Part shown: piece after piece, positions 14,807-22,457 of the stretch
Layout of the letters: each line of letters starts with the position of its first letter
Numbering within the stretch: position 1 is the first letter of the stretch
Origin: a virus
Strand: one strand, 5' to 3'
DNA length: 64,000 nt
Virus record (IMG/VR): IMGVR_UViG_3300015245_000006
Coordinates: 1-64,000 of that record
Translations under genes and position numbers: made by a program
The notes under the pieces: model-generated
Databases searched by the model: none
The model's input: only the letters and a program-made list of their open reading frames with translations
Told to the model about the DNA's origin: nothing

Positions 14807-14994
14807 CGATCGCCGAGACGATGCTTGAGGCCCTGCGCAAGGCCGGCCCCGACGGGATCACGCTCCAGAAGCTCCTCACCGACAGCCCACTGGAGAAGCT
14901 CGACGTCATCAATGGCTTGGCTACCTTGCGCTTTGAGGGCAGGGCCACCGTCAAGTTCAGCGCGTGGGAACAGACCTGGAAGGCTGTGCCATGA
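14803..14994 (+). CDS. Small winged-helix-like protein
   Basis: This is a 63-residue protein, almost wholly a small helical domain: T-M-L-E-A-L-R-K-A-G-P-D-G-I-T-L-Q-K-L-L followed by a second helix and a strand pair (FEGRATVKFSA). The pattern fits a short winged helix that may bind DNA. It is coupled by ATGA upstream and downstream. Confidence 0.55.
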   Translation: MTIAETMLEALRKAGPDGITLQKLLTDSPLEKLDVINGLATLRFEGRATVKFSAWEQTWKAVP

Positions 14995-15194
14995 CGGTCG
15001 AGATCCGCCGTGGCGTCATCTTCTATGCCGCGATCGTCGAGAACATCGAGACCGGTGGCCGCCACCGCTCGCCTTGGTGCACGAACCGCCGCTTTGTCGA
15101 GGAATACCTCGAAAATGTGAAGTCATACTGGCGACCGCGCTTCATCCTGCGCGCTTGGCGCAAGCCAGACGGACCGAAAGAGTACCTACGTTAA
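14991..15194 (+). CDS. Small hypothetical protein
   Basis: This is a 67-residue basic protein with a strand-helix layout (RRGVIFYAAIVENIE, then FVEEYLENVKSYW). Its ATG overlaps the previous stop. Function is unknown. Confidence 0.5.
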   Translation: MTVEIRRGVIFYAAIVENIETGGRHRSPWCTNRRFVEEYLENVKSYWRPRFILRAWRKPDGPKEYLR

Positions 15195-15223
15195 ACCCAC
15201 AATCAACCCGGTAGGAAACATAT

Positions 15224-15430
15224 ATGCCTATTCCGATGCAGCCATGCCCATTCTGCAAGAGCAGCGAGCGCAGTTTGCGCTTGGTCGAGAGCGTTCGCCC
15301 GTCCTCAATTGGACTGGCAAAAATTATCACCAAGCGCGTCACCTGCATCTGTGGTGCGGAAGGACCTCCGGTCGTCGGCGCCGAATCTACCGAGGACAAT
15401 GCGGTCCTGCGCTGGAACAACCGAGGCTGA
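15224..15430 (+). CDS. Lar-like restriction-alleviation protein
   Basis: This is a 68-residue zinc-ribbon protein. C-P-F-C (Cys8, Cys11), then T-C-I-C-G-A-E-G (Cys41, Cys43) and a C-terminal A-V-L-R-W-N-N-R match the short Lar/DUF551-type family, in which Cys pairs are followed by an A-x-x-x-W-N motif. Lar proteins of prophages modulate type I restriction. It lies in the early accessory region beside methyltransferase genes, which fits an anti-restriction job. The Cys-x-Cys spacing of the second pair is slightly off the consensus. Confidence 0.65.
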   Translation: MPIPMQPCPFCKSSERSLRLVESVRPSSIGLAKIITKRVTCICGAEGPPVVGAESTEDNAVLRWNNRG

Positions 15431-15433
15431 CCG

Positions 15434-15724
15434 ATGGTGACCCCAAAACCCCTCGCCAGCAGCGAATGGGCCGCGCTCCGCCTCTTGGTCTCACGCGGCC
15501 CCATGCGCGCCAGCCTCTTCAAGCGCCACGTGTGGAAGAGCCTGATCGGCCTTGGCCTGATCGAGGCTGAACTGATCATGATCAACAACCCGCCCCACGG
15601 GGCGGACGAGATCCGGCATTTCAAGATCACCGATGCCGGCCGCTGCAAGCTCCGGCCGTCCCTGGCCGAAGCCATGAAACGATCCCTCAACGCCTCCGGA
15701 GCAACTCATGCAACTCCCGATTAA
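15434..15724 (+). CDS. Winged-helix-like hypothetical protein
   Basis: This is a 96-residue protein. The first 75 residues have the helix-helix-strand order of a small winged helix (SSEWAALRLLVSRGPMRASL, W-K-S-L-I-G-L-G-L-I, then a strand F-K-I-T-D-A-G-R). The T-D-A-G-R ending is common in MarR-like and phage winged helices. It may bind DNA; no target is apparent. Confidence 0.55.
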   Translation: MVTPKPLASSEWAALRLLVSRGPMRASLFKRHVWKSLIGLGLIEAELIMINNPPHGADEIRHFKITDAGRCKLRPSLAEAMKRSLNASGATHATPD

Positions 15725-15959
15725 CATCCTGATCAACCGCAAGAATGAGATCGAGAGTGACGTTGGCACGTGGGTTACGCGTCGCAATTTCGCACGGGCG
15801 GACGCTGATCGTTACCAGGTGATCATCGACGCAGCCGCCCAAGAGCTCGGCCAGATCAACGCCGCGATCGAGCTGATGAAGGCACATGCGCCGGCGCCTG
15901 CCAGCCCCGAGCCCGGCGCCGAGAGCAACATCCTCACCATCAACCGGGACTTCTCATGA
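15708..15959 (+). CDS. Hypothetical protein
   Basis: This is an 83-residue protein whose first 60 residues are a helical hairpin (NRKNEIESD, then YQVIIDAAAQELGQINAAIEL), followed by a Pro/Ala-rich tail. It overlaps the previous gene by 17 bases. Function is unknown. Confidence 0.5.
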   Translation: MQLPINILINRKNEIESDVGTWVTRRNFARADADRYQVIIDAAAQELGQINAAIELMKAHAPAPASPEPGAESNILTINRDFS

Positions 15960-16243
15960 AGGACACTCTCTATGTGGTCGCCATCCACCATGGCTGCGAG
16001 GGGCATTCGCCGCCGCTTCAAGCGTTCTGGAATAAGGAAGAGGCGATTGCGGCGCTCGCGTTGATCGACGCTTCTGGAACCTCGCTCCTCAAGCTGTACC
16101 CGGTGCCCGTGTGGCCCAAGCCTGTCGAGGGCAACTATTGGGACGTCAAGCCCATCCCGGTTCCATCCCTGACGCCCGTAGAGAGCGTCAGCGCGCTATT
16201 CCAAGATCTCGTCCGACGGGATGAAAACCGAGGCCCCTCATGA
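15956..16243 (+). CDS. Hypothetical protein
   Basis: This is a 95-residue protein with an alpha/beta start (TLYVVAIHHGCEGHS, W-N-K-E-E-A-I-A-A-L) and a Pro-rich middle (LYPVPVWPKPVEGNYWDVKP). ATGA overlaps at both ends. Not recognised. Confidence 0.55.
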   Translation: MKDTLYVVAIHHGCEGHSPPLQAFWNKEEAIAALALIDASGTSLLKLYPVPVWPKPVEGNYWDVKPIPVPSLTPVESVSALFQDLVRRDENRGPS

Positions 16244-16452
16244 CTGCGGAAACCGACCAGGCCATCGTGAACGCCTGCGCCAATGTTCCTAAGACCGTGG
16301 ACGAGATCGCTGACATCGTAGGCCGCTCCTGGCCTCTAATCCTCGGTGATGTCAACCGCTTGACCCGCGAAAAGCGCCTGACCCGCACCAATCGCTTGGG
16401 AAGAGCGTCGCTTTGGCGCTCAATCGGGAAACCTGCTGGAGGACCCTCATGA
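16240..16452 (+). CDS. Small winged-helix protein
   Basis: This is a 70-residue protein: D-Q-A-I-V-N-A-C-A-N-V-P-K-T-V-D-E-I-A followed by a second helix and K-R-L-T-R-T-N-R. It looks like a compact winged helix that could read DNA. Coupled on both sides. Function inferred only. Confidence 0.55.
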   Translation: MTAETDQAIVNACANVPKTVDEIADIVGRSWPLILGDVNRLTREKRLTRTNRLGRASLWRSIGKPAGGPS

Positions 16453-16700
16453 CCGATCACGCCGCCAAAGTCCGCGCCCTGATGCCCACAAGGCGAGGAA
16501 AGGACCATCAGGAGTTCCTCTCCCAGACAATGAGCGTCCTGGGAGACGAAATCTATCGGGTCGCCTCGAACGACCTGGCCGAAACCTTTCAAGGTCTGCG
16601 GTGCCTGTTCGAAGACGAGATGGCCCGTCTCATTCGCCGCCATGCGCGTGAGACTGGCGAGACTGGCGAGACGAGCATGCCTGGGGGCCGCCCAAACTGA
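16449..16700 (+). CDS. Small helical protein
   Basis: This is an 83-residue helical protein ending in a short GETGETS repeat and G-G-R-P-N. Start by ATGA overlap at 16449. About 105 non-coding bases follow it (16701-16805); they hold a GGAGG ribosome site for the next gene and no other clear signal. Confidence 0.5.
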   Translation: MTDHAAKVRALMPTRRGKDHQEFLSQTMSVLGDEIYRVASNDLAETFQGLRCLFEDEMARLIRRHARETGETGETSMPGGRPN

Positions 16701-16805
16701 GACGGGCGCCTCATCGGCGCGTGAGCGAGACTTGGAAGCGTCCGGCGATGCTGGGCTTTTCCGCACCTGAGATGAGACGCTTAACAGTGTGAGATGGAGG
16801 AATAG

Positions 16806-17396
16806 ATGAAGCCTTTTGAGCTGGTCCGCGCCGCTGCGGACGTGATCCGGACCGGCGGCTGGGCCCATGGGCTCGATGAAGCTGGCATTGGAGTGAATGC
16901 GCGGAACCACGCGGGCAAAGAGGTTCCGCTGATGAAGGTCGGCACCGGTGAGACCGGGCGCGCCAGCTTAAACCCTGAAGCCGTGTCGTTCTCGATCTAC
17001 GGCGCGCTGGTCAAGGCTGCGGCTGGCAGTGTTGTCGAGGGCGGCGCGCTGCTGTGGGACACCCTGCACGATATGTCGCAGGCGGCGACCGGTGTCGCCC
17101 ATGGCGGGCTGAATCACGTCCACCCGGTGATGCAGTACAACGAGACCGAGGGCCGTACGGTCGAGGACGTGCTCGCCTTCCTCGAGCTCGTGGCTATCGA
17201 GCTGGGCGGTGGCCTGGCGCAGACGACGGATAAGCCGCTGGCGCCGTTGCCGGTCAGCCTGGTCGAGGCCGCCAAGCAGTTCCAGCCCGTGCCGGCTAGA
17301 GGCCAGACCGGCTTTCCGGTCGACGGCAATGTACCGCCGATCCAGCCTTCGGCGACGCCGGAGAGCCGCCTGCCGCCGATCGATTGGAGCAAATAG
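16806..17396 (+). CDS. DUF6197-like protein
   Basis: This is a 196-residue protein whose first 140 residues match the DUF6197 layout: a helix with V-R-A-A-A-D-V-I, W-A-H-G-L-D-E-A, a central F-S-I-Y-G-A-L-V-K-A-A helix and an H-P-V-M-Q-Y-N-E-T-E-G-R-T-V-E-D-V segment. The family is of unknown function, common in actinobacterial and phage genomes. The C-terminal 60 residues are Pro-rich. It begins a new run of genes after a 105-base gap with a GGAGG site. Confidence 0.65.
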   Translation: MKPFELVRAAADVIRTGGWAHGLDEAGIGVNARNHAGKEVPLMKVGTGETGRASLNPEAVSFSIYGALVKAAAGSVVEGGALLWDTLHDMSQAATGVAHGGLNHVHPVMQYNETEGRTVEDVLAFLELVAIELGGGLAQTTDKPLAPLPVSLVEAAKQFQPVPARGQTGFPVDGNVPPIQPSATPESRLPPIDWSK

Positions 17397-17822
17397 ATGG
17401 ACATCAAGGTTTCTGATGGCAGCTTGCCTGTCTCGATCGACGGCGAGCGGGGCATCATCACGTTGGCCGGCATCCGTTACGACATGGAACTGTTCAAGGC
17501 GTTCGGCTTCGGCCCGCTCAACCGATCTATCCGCCTCTTCGCGCGCGAAGACGGCGTGGTGACGCTGCAAGACCTGCCGGACTGGCGCCCGATCGCCGAG
17601 GCTCCACTGGAGCCCTGGACGCGGGATCTGCCTGGCTACTACCGCTACCGCTGCCTGATCCAGACCCAAGGCCATGGCGACGTCCAGCATGTGCAGGAGG
17701 GCTGGGGCTACTGGTTCAAGGCGCGCCACCCCAACAGCGAGCCAGTGGTGCGCTGGGCCAGCATGCACGGGCTGTGCACCCCGAAGTATTTCATGCCGCT
17801 GCCAGCGGCGAAGGAGGACTGA
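17397..17822 (+). CDS. Hypothetical protein
   Basis: This is a 141-residue protein that begins right after the preceding stop. The first 55 residues are beta-rich; the middle has W-R-P-I-A-E-A-P-L-E-P-W and a tyrosine-rich G-Y-Y-R-Y-R segment, the end T-P-K-Y-F-M-P-L-P. Function is unknown. Confidence 0.6.
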   Translation: MDIKVSDGSLPVSIDGERGIITLAGIRYDMELFKAFGFGPLNRSIRLFAREDGVVTLQDLPDWRPIAEAPLEPWTRDLPGYYRYRCLIQTQGHGDVQHVQEGWGYWFKARHPNSEPVVRWASMHGLCTPKYFMPLPAAKED

Positions 17823-18010
17823 TGTCGAACGACAAGAACATCCCGCCCGAGGAGTTCACAACCTACGGCGATCAGATCGTCGCCGCAGCTCCGTTCCAGG
17901 GCGAGACGTTGGTCTTCACGAAGGCTGGCAAGGTGTTCCAGGCTTCCCGCGATCACACTGGCCGGATCACCTTTGCTTTCATCCACCGCTTCGACCTCGG
18001 CCGATACTGA
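17822..18010 (+). CDS. Small beta-rich hypothetical protein
   Basis: This is a 62-residue protein with three or four strands (QIVAAAPFQGETLVFTKAG, KVFQASRDHTG, ITFAFIHRFD). Its ATG overlaps the previous stop (TGATG), and its stop overlaps the next ATG the same way. Function is unknown. Confidence 0.5.
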   Translation: MSNDKNIPPEEFTTYGDQIVAAAPFQGETLVFTKAGKVFQASRDHTGRITFAFIHRFDLGRY

Positions 18011-18243
18011 TGGCCGAGGTGAAGCGGGGCAAGCAGCAGGTGCCACGGCGTAACTACGCCATCCTGGTGCTGGAGGCGCGCATCAGCCAGACGCAAGCCG
18101 ACGTCGAACTGCAAGACGAGCACCTTGGCGTGCTTCACGCGTCGATCGCCAAGACGCTGGAACGGCGCACCAAGGCATACGAAGAACTGCGCGAACTGGC
18201 GGACGCGCTCGCAAAACTCACGGGAGAGAAGCCAAATGCGTGA
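18010..18243 (+). CDS. Small coiled-coil protein
   Basis: This is a 77-residue, almost wholly helical protein (residues 12-70), basic at the N-terminus. ATG overlaps the previous TGA. Probably a dimeric coiled coil. No family recognised. Confidence 0.55.
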   Translation: MAEVKRGKQQVPRRNYAILVLEARISQTQADVELQDEHLGVLHASIAKTLERRTKAYEELRELADALAKLTGEKPNA

Positions 18244-18931
18244 CCTGCTTGCCAGCTTACTGGCCTACGTGAAACCCAAGACGAGACCCATCGAGTTACC
18301 AAAAGACTTCAGCGAGGTGCTCGCCACGGCAATTCGGTCGAGCGGCGTGCTGCCGCCGAACGCGCAAGTCGAGGTCCGCAGAGGCATCAAGCCGCCGCCT
18401 GACCCTGGCGCCGACGCGCCGATGACCTGGCCGCAATGGGCCAAAATCATGAGCGATATGTCGGTCGACAATGAGTGGACGCCCTGCCGCTTCGGCACAC
18501 GCTGTGGCGATTACAACCAGATGCGCTTCGTGTTCGGGATCACACAGCGCGTCTTCGGCATCTATCGTCAGCCCTTCACCGTGTGCGGCAATCGTGAGAA
18601 GCACGGCTGCGAGGAATTGCTCTCCGCGCTGATCTGGCTGCCTGCCGGTCTTGGCCTTGGCCTGTTTGACACCACCGCGACCGCGGTGGCGACCGCCAAG
18701 CTTATCGGCGGGCAACTGGAGAGCTTGGAATCGCCAGATGTGAGCGAGACCGCTCACGCCGCGTGGCACGCCATCATGCCGCGGCTGCGCCAAGAGATGG
18801 CGTTCAATGGCATCGTACCGCATCCCGACCACCACGCGCACGACGATGTGGACGGCGATCCCAGGCCAATCTCGATCTATATCAAGTCCGACGAGGCGAT
18901 CCTCGCCGGCAAACCGGAGAAACTCGCATGA
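18236..18931 (+). CDS. Hypothetical protein
   Basis: This is a 231-residue protein. A basic Pro-rich N-terminal part precedes a CRFGTRCGDYNQMRF segment with four cysteines between about residues 83 and 124, and a hydrophobic block ALIWLPAGLGLGLFDTTATAVATAKLIGG (about 130-158) that might be an amphipathic or membrane segment. The tail has a cluster H-P-D-H-H-A-H-D-D that could bind metal. Start by overlap with the preceding gene. Confidence 0.6.
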   Translation: MRDLLASLLAYVKPKTRPIELPKDFSEVLATAIRSSGVLPPNAQVEVRRGIKPPPDPGADAPMTWPQWAKIMSDMSVDNEWTPCRFGTRCGDYNQMRFVFGITQRVFGIYRQPFTVCGNREKHGCEELLSALIWLPAGLGLGLFDTTATAVATAKLIGGQLESLESPDVSETAHAAWHAIMPRLRQEMAFNGIVPHPDHHAHDDVDGDPRPISIYIKSDEAILAGKPEKLA

Positions 18932-19170
18932 AATGCAAGACCGAGGTCCTCGTCGATAAACTTGGAGATGCTTGCACAGGCGAGCAGTTCACCACGATCA
19001 TGGCTGCGCTCAACTTCATGATTGCGCGCTGCCTGTTCTATGCCAGTGCTGGCGTTGGTACCGACGAGGGGCTGGAGATCGTCACCCGTCAGATTCGCCA
19101 GCACCTTGCCTTTCTTGCGGAGAACCCGCAGATCGCGGCGCACGAGCTTCCCACCACAACCAAACAGTAG
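18928..19170 (+). CDS. Small helical protein
   Basis: This is an 80-residue protein, mostly two helices (F-T-T-I-M-A-A-L-N-F-M-I-A-R-C-L and I-V-T-R-Q-I-R-Q-H-L-A). Coupled upstream by ATGA. Function is unknown. Confidence 0.5.
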   Translation: MKCKTEVLVDKLGDACTGEQFTTIMAALNFMIARCLFYASAGVGTDEGLEIVTRQIRQHLAFLAENPQIAAHELPTTTKQ

Positions 19171-19179
19171 GAAACCACA

Positions 19180-19752
19180 ATGAGCCGTAAGATTGCCGAC
19201 GGTAAGATTGTCGATGTCCGTGTCAGCGTGCCGAGCCGCTATACAGTGATCGAGGTCTTGGCCTGGGATACGGATCTCAACATTCAGGGCCAATTCCAGT
19301 GTCAGATCATCGACCAGCAGCCGGCCGGTGGCCTGGCTCCGATGGAGGAGCCGTCGATTCCCCGCATCGAGCGGAAGTTCGTCGCCGGCAAGACCTATCG
19401 CACCTCCGACGGTACCACAGCGCAGGTGCTCAATGACCATGGGCCGGGTGTTGCGAGGCCATACCGGATCAGCCTCGGAGGCGAGATCAGTTGGGCGGAT
19501 AATGGAGGCCGTTATTGGATCGTGGTCGGCGGCATGACGGGAGAAGTCGTTCGTACGATGCTGCCTGGCGCCCTCGAGGATGAAGGACTTGGCTTTCTTC
19601 AGCGCCAGGTCAGCAACTTGATTCCGCAATTGCTTGAGGAGCGCGACTTGCGCCGCAAGCTTGCAGCCCGCGTGACGGAACTGGAGCGCTGGCAGCAGGA
19701 CATCCGCAGCGGCAAGATTGGTGTCGTGCTAGTCGATAGGTCAAAACTATAG
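19180..19752 (+). CDS. Beta-rich hypothetical protein with helical tail
   Basis: This is a 190-residue protein. Residues 1-120 are beta-rich (KIVDVRVSVPSRYTVIEV, FVAGKTYRTSDG), and the last 60 form a helix (LLEERDLRRKLAARVTELERW). This recalls a small beta-barrel with a coiled-coil tail. Not recognised. Confidence 0.55.
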   Translation: MSRKIADGKIVDVRVSVPSRYTVIEVLAWDTDLNIQGQFQCQIIDQQPAGGLAPMEEPSIPRIERKFVAGKTYRTSDGTTAQVLNDHGPGVARPYRISLGGEISWADNGGRYWIVVGGMTGEVVRTMLPGALEDEGLGFLQRQVSNLIPQLLEERDLRRKLAARVTELERWQQDIRSGKIGVVLVDRSKL

Positions 19753-19765
19753 GAGGCATCGCCTC

Positions 19766-19936
19766 ATGAGCGCACAACCGCTCCGCAAACCAAGGACCAA
19801 ACCCAAGTTCGATCCTGATACCAACCTGCGCTGCACCGTGTGCGGGCTGCGCTGGCCTGAGACCGAGGAGTGCCGGTCGCCCTCCGACTGTAATCTCGTG
19901 AGGGAAACCGACCATGCTTGTGTGGATTCTGACTGA
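19766..19936 (+). CDS. Very small zinc-knuckle-like protein
   Basis: This is a 56-residue protein with C-T-V-C-G (residues 23-27) and C-R-S-P-S-D-C (36-42), probably a small zinc site. A good AGGAGG ribosome site lies at 19750-19756. It overlaps the next gene by 23 bases. Confidence 0.5.
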   Translation: MSAQPLRKPRTKPKFDPDTNLRCTVCGLRWPETEECRSPSDCNLVRETDHACVDSD

Positions 19937-20123
19937 TGCTATCGGCGACGCCCATGGGCCGTTCGCATCGCTATACCAAGCTGTCAATTATATCGACCTG
20001 GTCCACCCCCCAAAACCGCACTCGCTGGTCGAGGTGCAGAACGGCGATCCACGTCTTTGTGCTGCGGTGCTCGATGCCTTCTATACTGATCGGGCAGCTC
20101 TGATCAAAGCGAGGATGGTCTGA
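19914..20123 (+). CDS. Small hypothetical protein
   Basis: This is a 69-residue protein (MLVWILTDAIGDAHG at the start) with a helix-strand layout; the last base of its stop is the first base of the next ATG. Function is unknown. Confidence 0.5.
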   Translation: MLVWILTDAIGDAHGPFASLYQAVNYIDLVHPPKPHSLVEVQNGDPRLCAAVLDAFYTDRAALIKARMV

Positions 20124-20323
20124 TGAAGCGCACCATGCGCCGCCGGACGACGGACCAGCAACGGCCGGCTTACTGGCTTGCGGTAGGCTCCCGCTATCGC
20201 CGCAGGAAGGAACGCGATGGTGGCTACAAGCGCGTCGCGGATTACCAGGCTGTGATGGACTACCGCGCCTCGCTGCAACGGCAGTTCGTTCCGGTCAAAC
20301 CCAGGAAGGTGCGCCGTGGATGA
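20123..20323 (+). CDS. Basic small protein
   Basis: This is a 66-residue, very basic protein (RTMRRRTTDQQ, R-Y-R-R-R-K-E-R) that could bind nucleic acid. Coupled upstream by TGATG. Function is unknown. Confidence 0.5.
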   Translation: MKRTMRRRTTDQQRPAYWLAVGSRYRRRKERDGGYKRVADYQAVMDYRASLQRQFVPVKPRKVRRG

Positions 20324-20549
20324 CAATCTGCGTTCGAACCCATGGGTCAATGAGGTTGTCCGTGTGATCACTCGGATCCGCCGCGAGGACCGAATGTTCG
20401 GCAGCCTCCTCGCCGGCTGGCCTCTGATCGCGAAACCAGACGGGGTTTATGCACCGGGCATGCACGGCACCATCGCCATCGAGATGTGTCTGATATCATT
20501 GGTGGAACCAACCAATGACAACGTCCCACCCGACGGGATATCCCCGTAA
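20316..20549 (+). CDS. Small hypothetical protein, last gene before the origin-like gap
   Basis: This is a 77-residue protein beginning MDDNLRSNPWVNEVVRVITRIR. It overlaps the preceding gene by 8 bases and is followed by the 186-base non-coding region. Function is unknown. Confidence 0.5.
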   Translation: MDDNLRSNPWVNEVVRVITRIRREDRMFGSLLAGWPLIAKPDGVYAPGMHGTIAIEMCLISLVEPTNDNVPPDGISP

Positions 20550-20606
20550 TCCCCGTAATTCACTGACACACAAAAAAGAGTCTAAGACTGTCGTTTAAGT
20601 TTAGGC

Positions 20607-20651
20607 TGTGGATAGTGGTAACTTCGGGGATAACCGAGAAGCTGTGCATAA
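20607..20651 (+). promoter_or_regulatory. Candidate replication origin: three DnaA-box-like 9-mers at 18-bp spacing
   Basis: TGTGGATAG (20607-20615), CGGGGATAA (20625-20633) and TGTGCATAA (20643-20651) lie in the same orientation at exactly 18-base intervals. Read on the minus strand, the third is TTATGCACA, a perfect match to the DnaA box consensus TTATNCACA; the first is CTATCCACA (one mismatch) and the second TTATCCCCG (two). They are in the 186-base gene-free gap 20550-20735. The gap also holds the direct repeat TCCCCGTAA twice near 20540-20557. An origin or iteron-type control site is inferred. Confidence 0.5.
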
Positions 20652-20735
20652 CTTCCCGTACCCCTTTCGAATCGTGCGCCAGCGGTGTGGTGTCAGCCAC
20701 TCTCTGCCAAACCCCGATAGGAGGCTATCCCAGCC

Positions 20736-21140
20736 ATGATCCCGCAAGACCTGCGAATGGACACGCTGTCTGCGCTTTTGAACCATAATCAAAAGCGCTG
20801 GCCCGTGACTGAGGCCATGAAGCACATCCTCGATGTGCAGAAGGCCGTGAAGAACACCGGCAAGAAGGGCACCATCACGATCAAGCTCACGGTCGAGACC
20901 GACAAGCAGGAAGAGGGCGTTCTCGCCGTCTCGATGGATGTGACGTCGACCGCGCCGAAGCCCGATCGCAAGAAGGCGCTGCTGTTCCCGACGGAGGACG
21001 GCCTCGGCTTCTCCAAGACCGATCCGAAGCAGCTCGAACTGCTGGCCCAGGAACAAGCCGAGCGCGATGAGCGTGAAGCGGAGCTGGCCGAGCAGAACAT
21101 CGCGCGCATCGGCCGCGGCGCCGAGCCCGTGACCGCCTAA
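20736..21140 (+). CDS. Hypothetical protein paired with DUF2303
   Basis: This is a 134-residue protein. The first 90 residues are alpha/beta with a clear strand block (GTITIKLTVETDKQEEG, VLAVSMDVTSTAP); the C-terminal 40 are a charged helix (LLAQEQAERDEREAELAEQ). The gene starts after an AGGAGG at 20719-20724 and precedes the DUF2303 gene by about 125 bases. It may be a nucleic-acid or protein-binding accessory of that protein. Confidence 0.6.
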   Translation: MIPQDLRMDTLSALLNHNQKRWPVTEAMKHILDVQKAVKNTGKKGTITIKLTVETDKQEEGVLAVSMDVTSTAPKPDRKKALLFPTEDGLGFSKTDPKQLELLAQEQAERDEREAELAEQNIARIGRGAEPVTA

Positions 21141-21149
21141 ACGAAACGC

Positions 21150-21224
21150 CCGGGCGAAATGCCCATTACGCCCGGACCAGGCTGGCAGCCAACCTCAACC
21201 CCCTACCCTCGGTGACTGCCAGCC
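21150..21224 (+). terminator. Two hairpins in the gap before DUF2303
   Basis: CCGGGCG (21150-21156) pairs with CGCCCGG (21169-21175), and GGCTGGCAG (21180-21188) pairs perfectly with CTGCCAGCC (21216-21224). No T-run follows, so these may be mRNA structures, processing sites or partial terminators separating the two genes. Confidence 0.4.
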
Positions 21225-21266
21225 GCCCCTCTCTCTTCCGCAAAATCAAAACCTTCAGGAGACACC

Positions 21267-22124
21267 ATGTCTGAGACCACCGACGTCACGCAGCTTGTCC
21301 AGGCCGCGCTGCACCAGCCGTCATTGCTTGAAACCAAGGACGGCCGCGTTTTCATCCTGCGCCCGAGCGGCCCCGATGCCTATGCGATCGACAACATCAC
21401 GCCTACGAACGCGCAACCTGTGCTGATGCCAAAGGTCATCACCCAGCTTGTTGCGGTCCAGACTGCCGGCTCGCTCAAGACTTATCTCAAGCGCTTCAAG
21501 AACGACGATTCAATGATCTTCGCCGACATCGATGCCAACCGCATCGTCGGCGCCATCGACTATCACCAGATGCCGGTGGCGCCGGAGGAGGCCAAGGTCG
21601 CATTGGTGGAGACCTCCGGCGCTCGCCTCGGCGTCCACACCGCGACCCTGGCGCTGCCGTTCTCCAAGGAATGGGATACCTGGATCAAGGCCAACGAGAA
21701 GCTGATGAGCCATGTCGAGTTCGCCAACTTCCTCGAAGAGAACGTGCTCGATGTCACGATCCCGGACGGTGCCGAGCTCCTCGAAATCTGCCGCGACTTG
21801 CAGGTCACCTCGAACAAGCATTTCGAAGCCTCGGTGCGGATGGGCGACCGCGTGTCGTTCACGTACAAGAAGGACGAGGACGCGGTCACCACGAGCGAGA
21901 TGGATCTGCCCATCGAGTTCACGATCCGCATCCCGGTCTACTATGACGAGCGGCCGATCATGATCCGCTGCATGACGCGCCGCAAGATCGCCGACGGCGA
22001 CTTGTTCCTCGGCTACAAGATGCTGCGCGTCGAGCAGACCCGCCAGGCCGAGTTCCAGCGGATCGCCAGCGAGGTGCAGTTCGACACCAGCCTCACCATG
22101 GTCAACGGCCGGCGCGGTCAGTAA
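21267..22124 (+). CDS. DUF2303 (YfdQ-like) phage protein
   Basis: This is a 285-residue protein of the DUF2303 family, found in prophages such as E. coli CPS-53 (YfdQ). Segments typical of the family are F-A-D-I-D-A-N-R-I-V-G-A-I-D-Y-H, then ALPFSKEWDTWIKANEKLMSHVEFANFLEENVLDV, a strand block with R-V-S-F-T-Y-K and a C-terminal D-L-P-I-E-F-T-I-R-I-P-V-Y. The function is not known; it occurs in early regions of many tailed phages. The ribosome site AGGAGA precedes the ATG. Confidence 0.85.
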   Translation: MSETTDVTQLVQAALHQPSLLETKDGRVFILRPSGPDAYAIDNITPTNAQPVLMPKVITQLVAVQTAGSLKTYLKRFKNDDSMIFADIDANRIVGAIDYHQMPVAPEEAKVALVETSGARLGVHTATLALPFSKEWDTWIKANEKLMSHVEFANFLEENVLDVTIPDGAELLEICRDLQVTSNKHFEASVRMGDRVSFTYKKDEDAVTTSEMDLPIEFTIRIPVYYDERPIMIRCMTRRKIADGDLFLGYKMLRVEQTRQAEFQRIASEVQFDTSLTMVNGRRGQ

Positions 22125-22165
22125 GTTCGGCGGAGAGAGCGAACGCGGCTTGGGTATTGCGTGCC

Positions 22166-22197
22166 GCGGGGGCTGGTCTTCGGACTGGCCCCGCTTT
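22166..22197 (+). terminator. GC-rich hairpin with UUCG loop
   Basis: GCGGGG (22166-22171) pairs with CCCCGC (22189-22194); an inner imperfect stem closes on a UUCG tetraloop (22179-22182), and TTT follows. It lies between the DUF2303 gene and the next gene and looks like a weak intrinsic terminator or attenuator. Confidence 0.55.
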
Positions 22198-22217
22198 CGC
22201 GAAGGGAGGAAGCCACA

Positions 22218-22457
22218 ATGTCCAAACCAACCGTGTTCACCCGTGATCCGACCGACGAAGATATGGAGATAGCCCGAGCGCTCGCCGTTGGATTTGCCAC
22301 TTCGCTGCCCAAGGGCACCAAAAGCCCCTTTATTCTCGGTGCCACCTCGCTGTTTGTGAACAGCGTGTTCACTCGATGCGTCAAGACGCAGTACCGGTTG
22401 GACGCGTTCGATGATTTCGCAGCGCATATCCGCAAGCAGCTCGAGAAGGACCTGTGA
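22218..22457 (+). CDS. Hypothetical protein
   Basis: This is a 79-residue protein (MSKPTVFTRDPTDEDMEIA at the start) with helical segments. GGGAGGA at 22204-22210 sets the start; its stop overlaps the next GTG (GTGA). Function is unknown. Confidence 0.55.
   Translation: MSKPTVFTRDPTDEDMEIARALAVGFATSLPKGTKSPFILGATSLFVNSVFTRCVKTQYRLDAFDDFAAHIRKQLEKDL

Noticed and set aside
20655-20680. A possible tRNA T-loop (TTCGAATC)
   Set aside because: No acceptor stem, D-loop or anticodon arm can be built around it.
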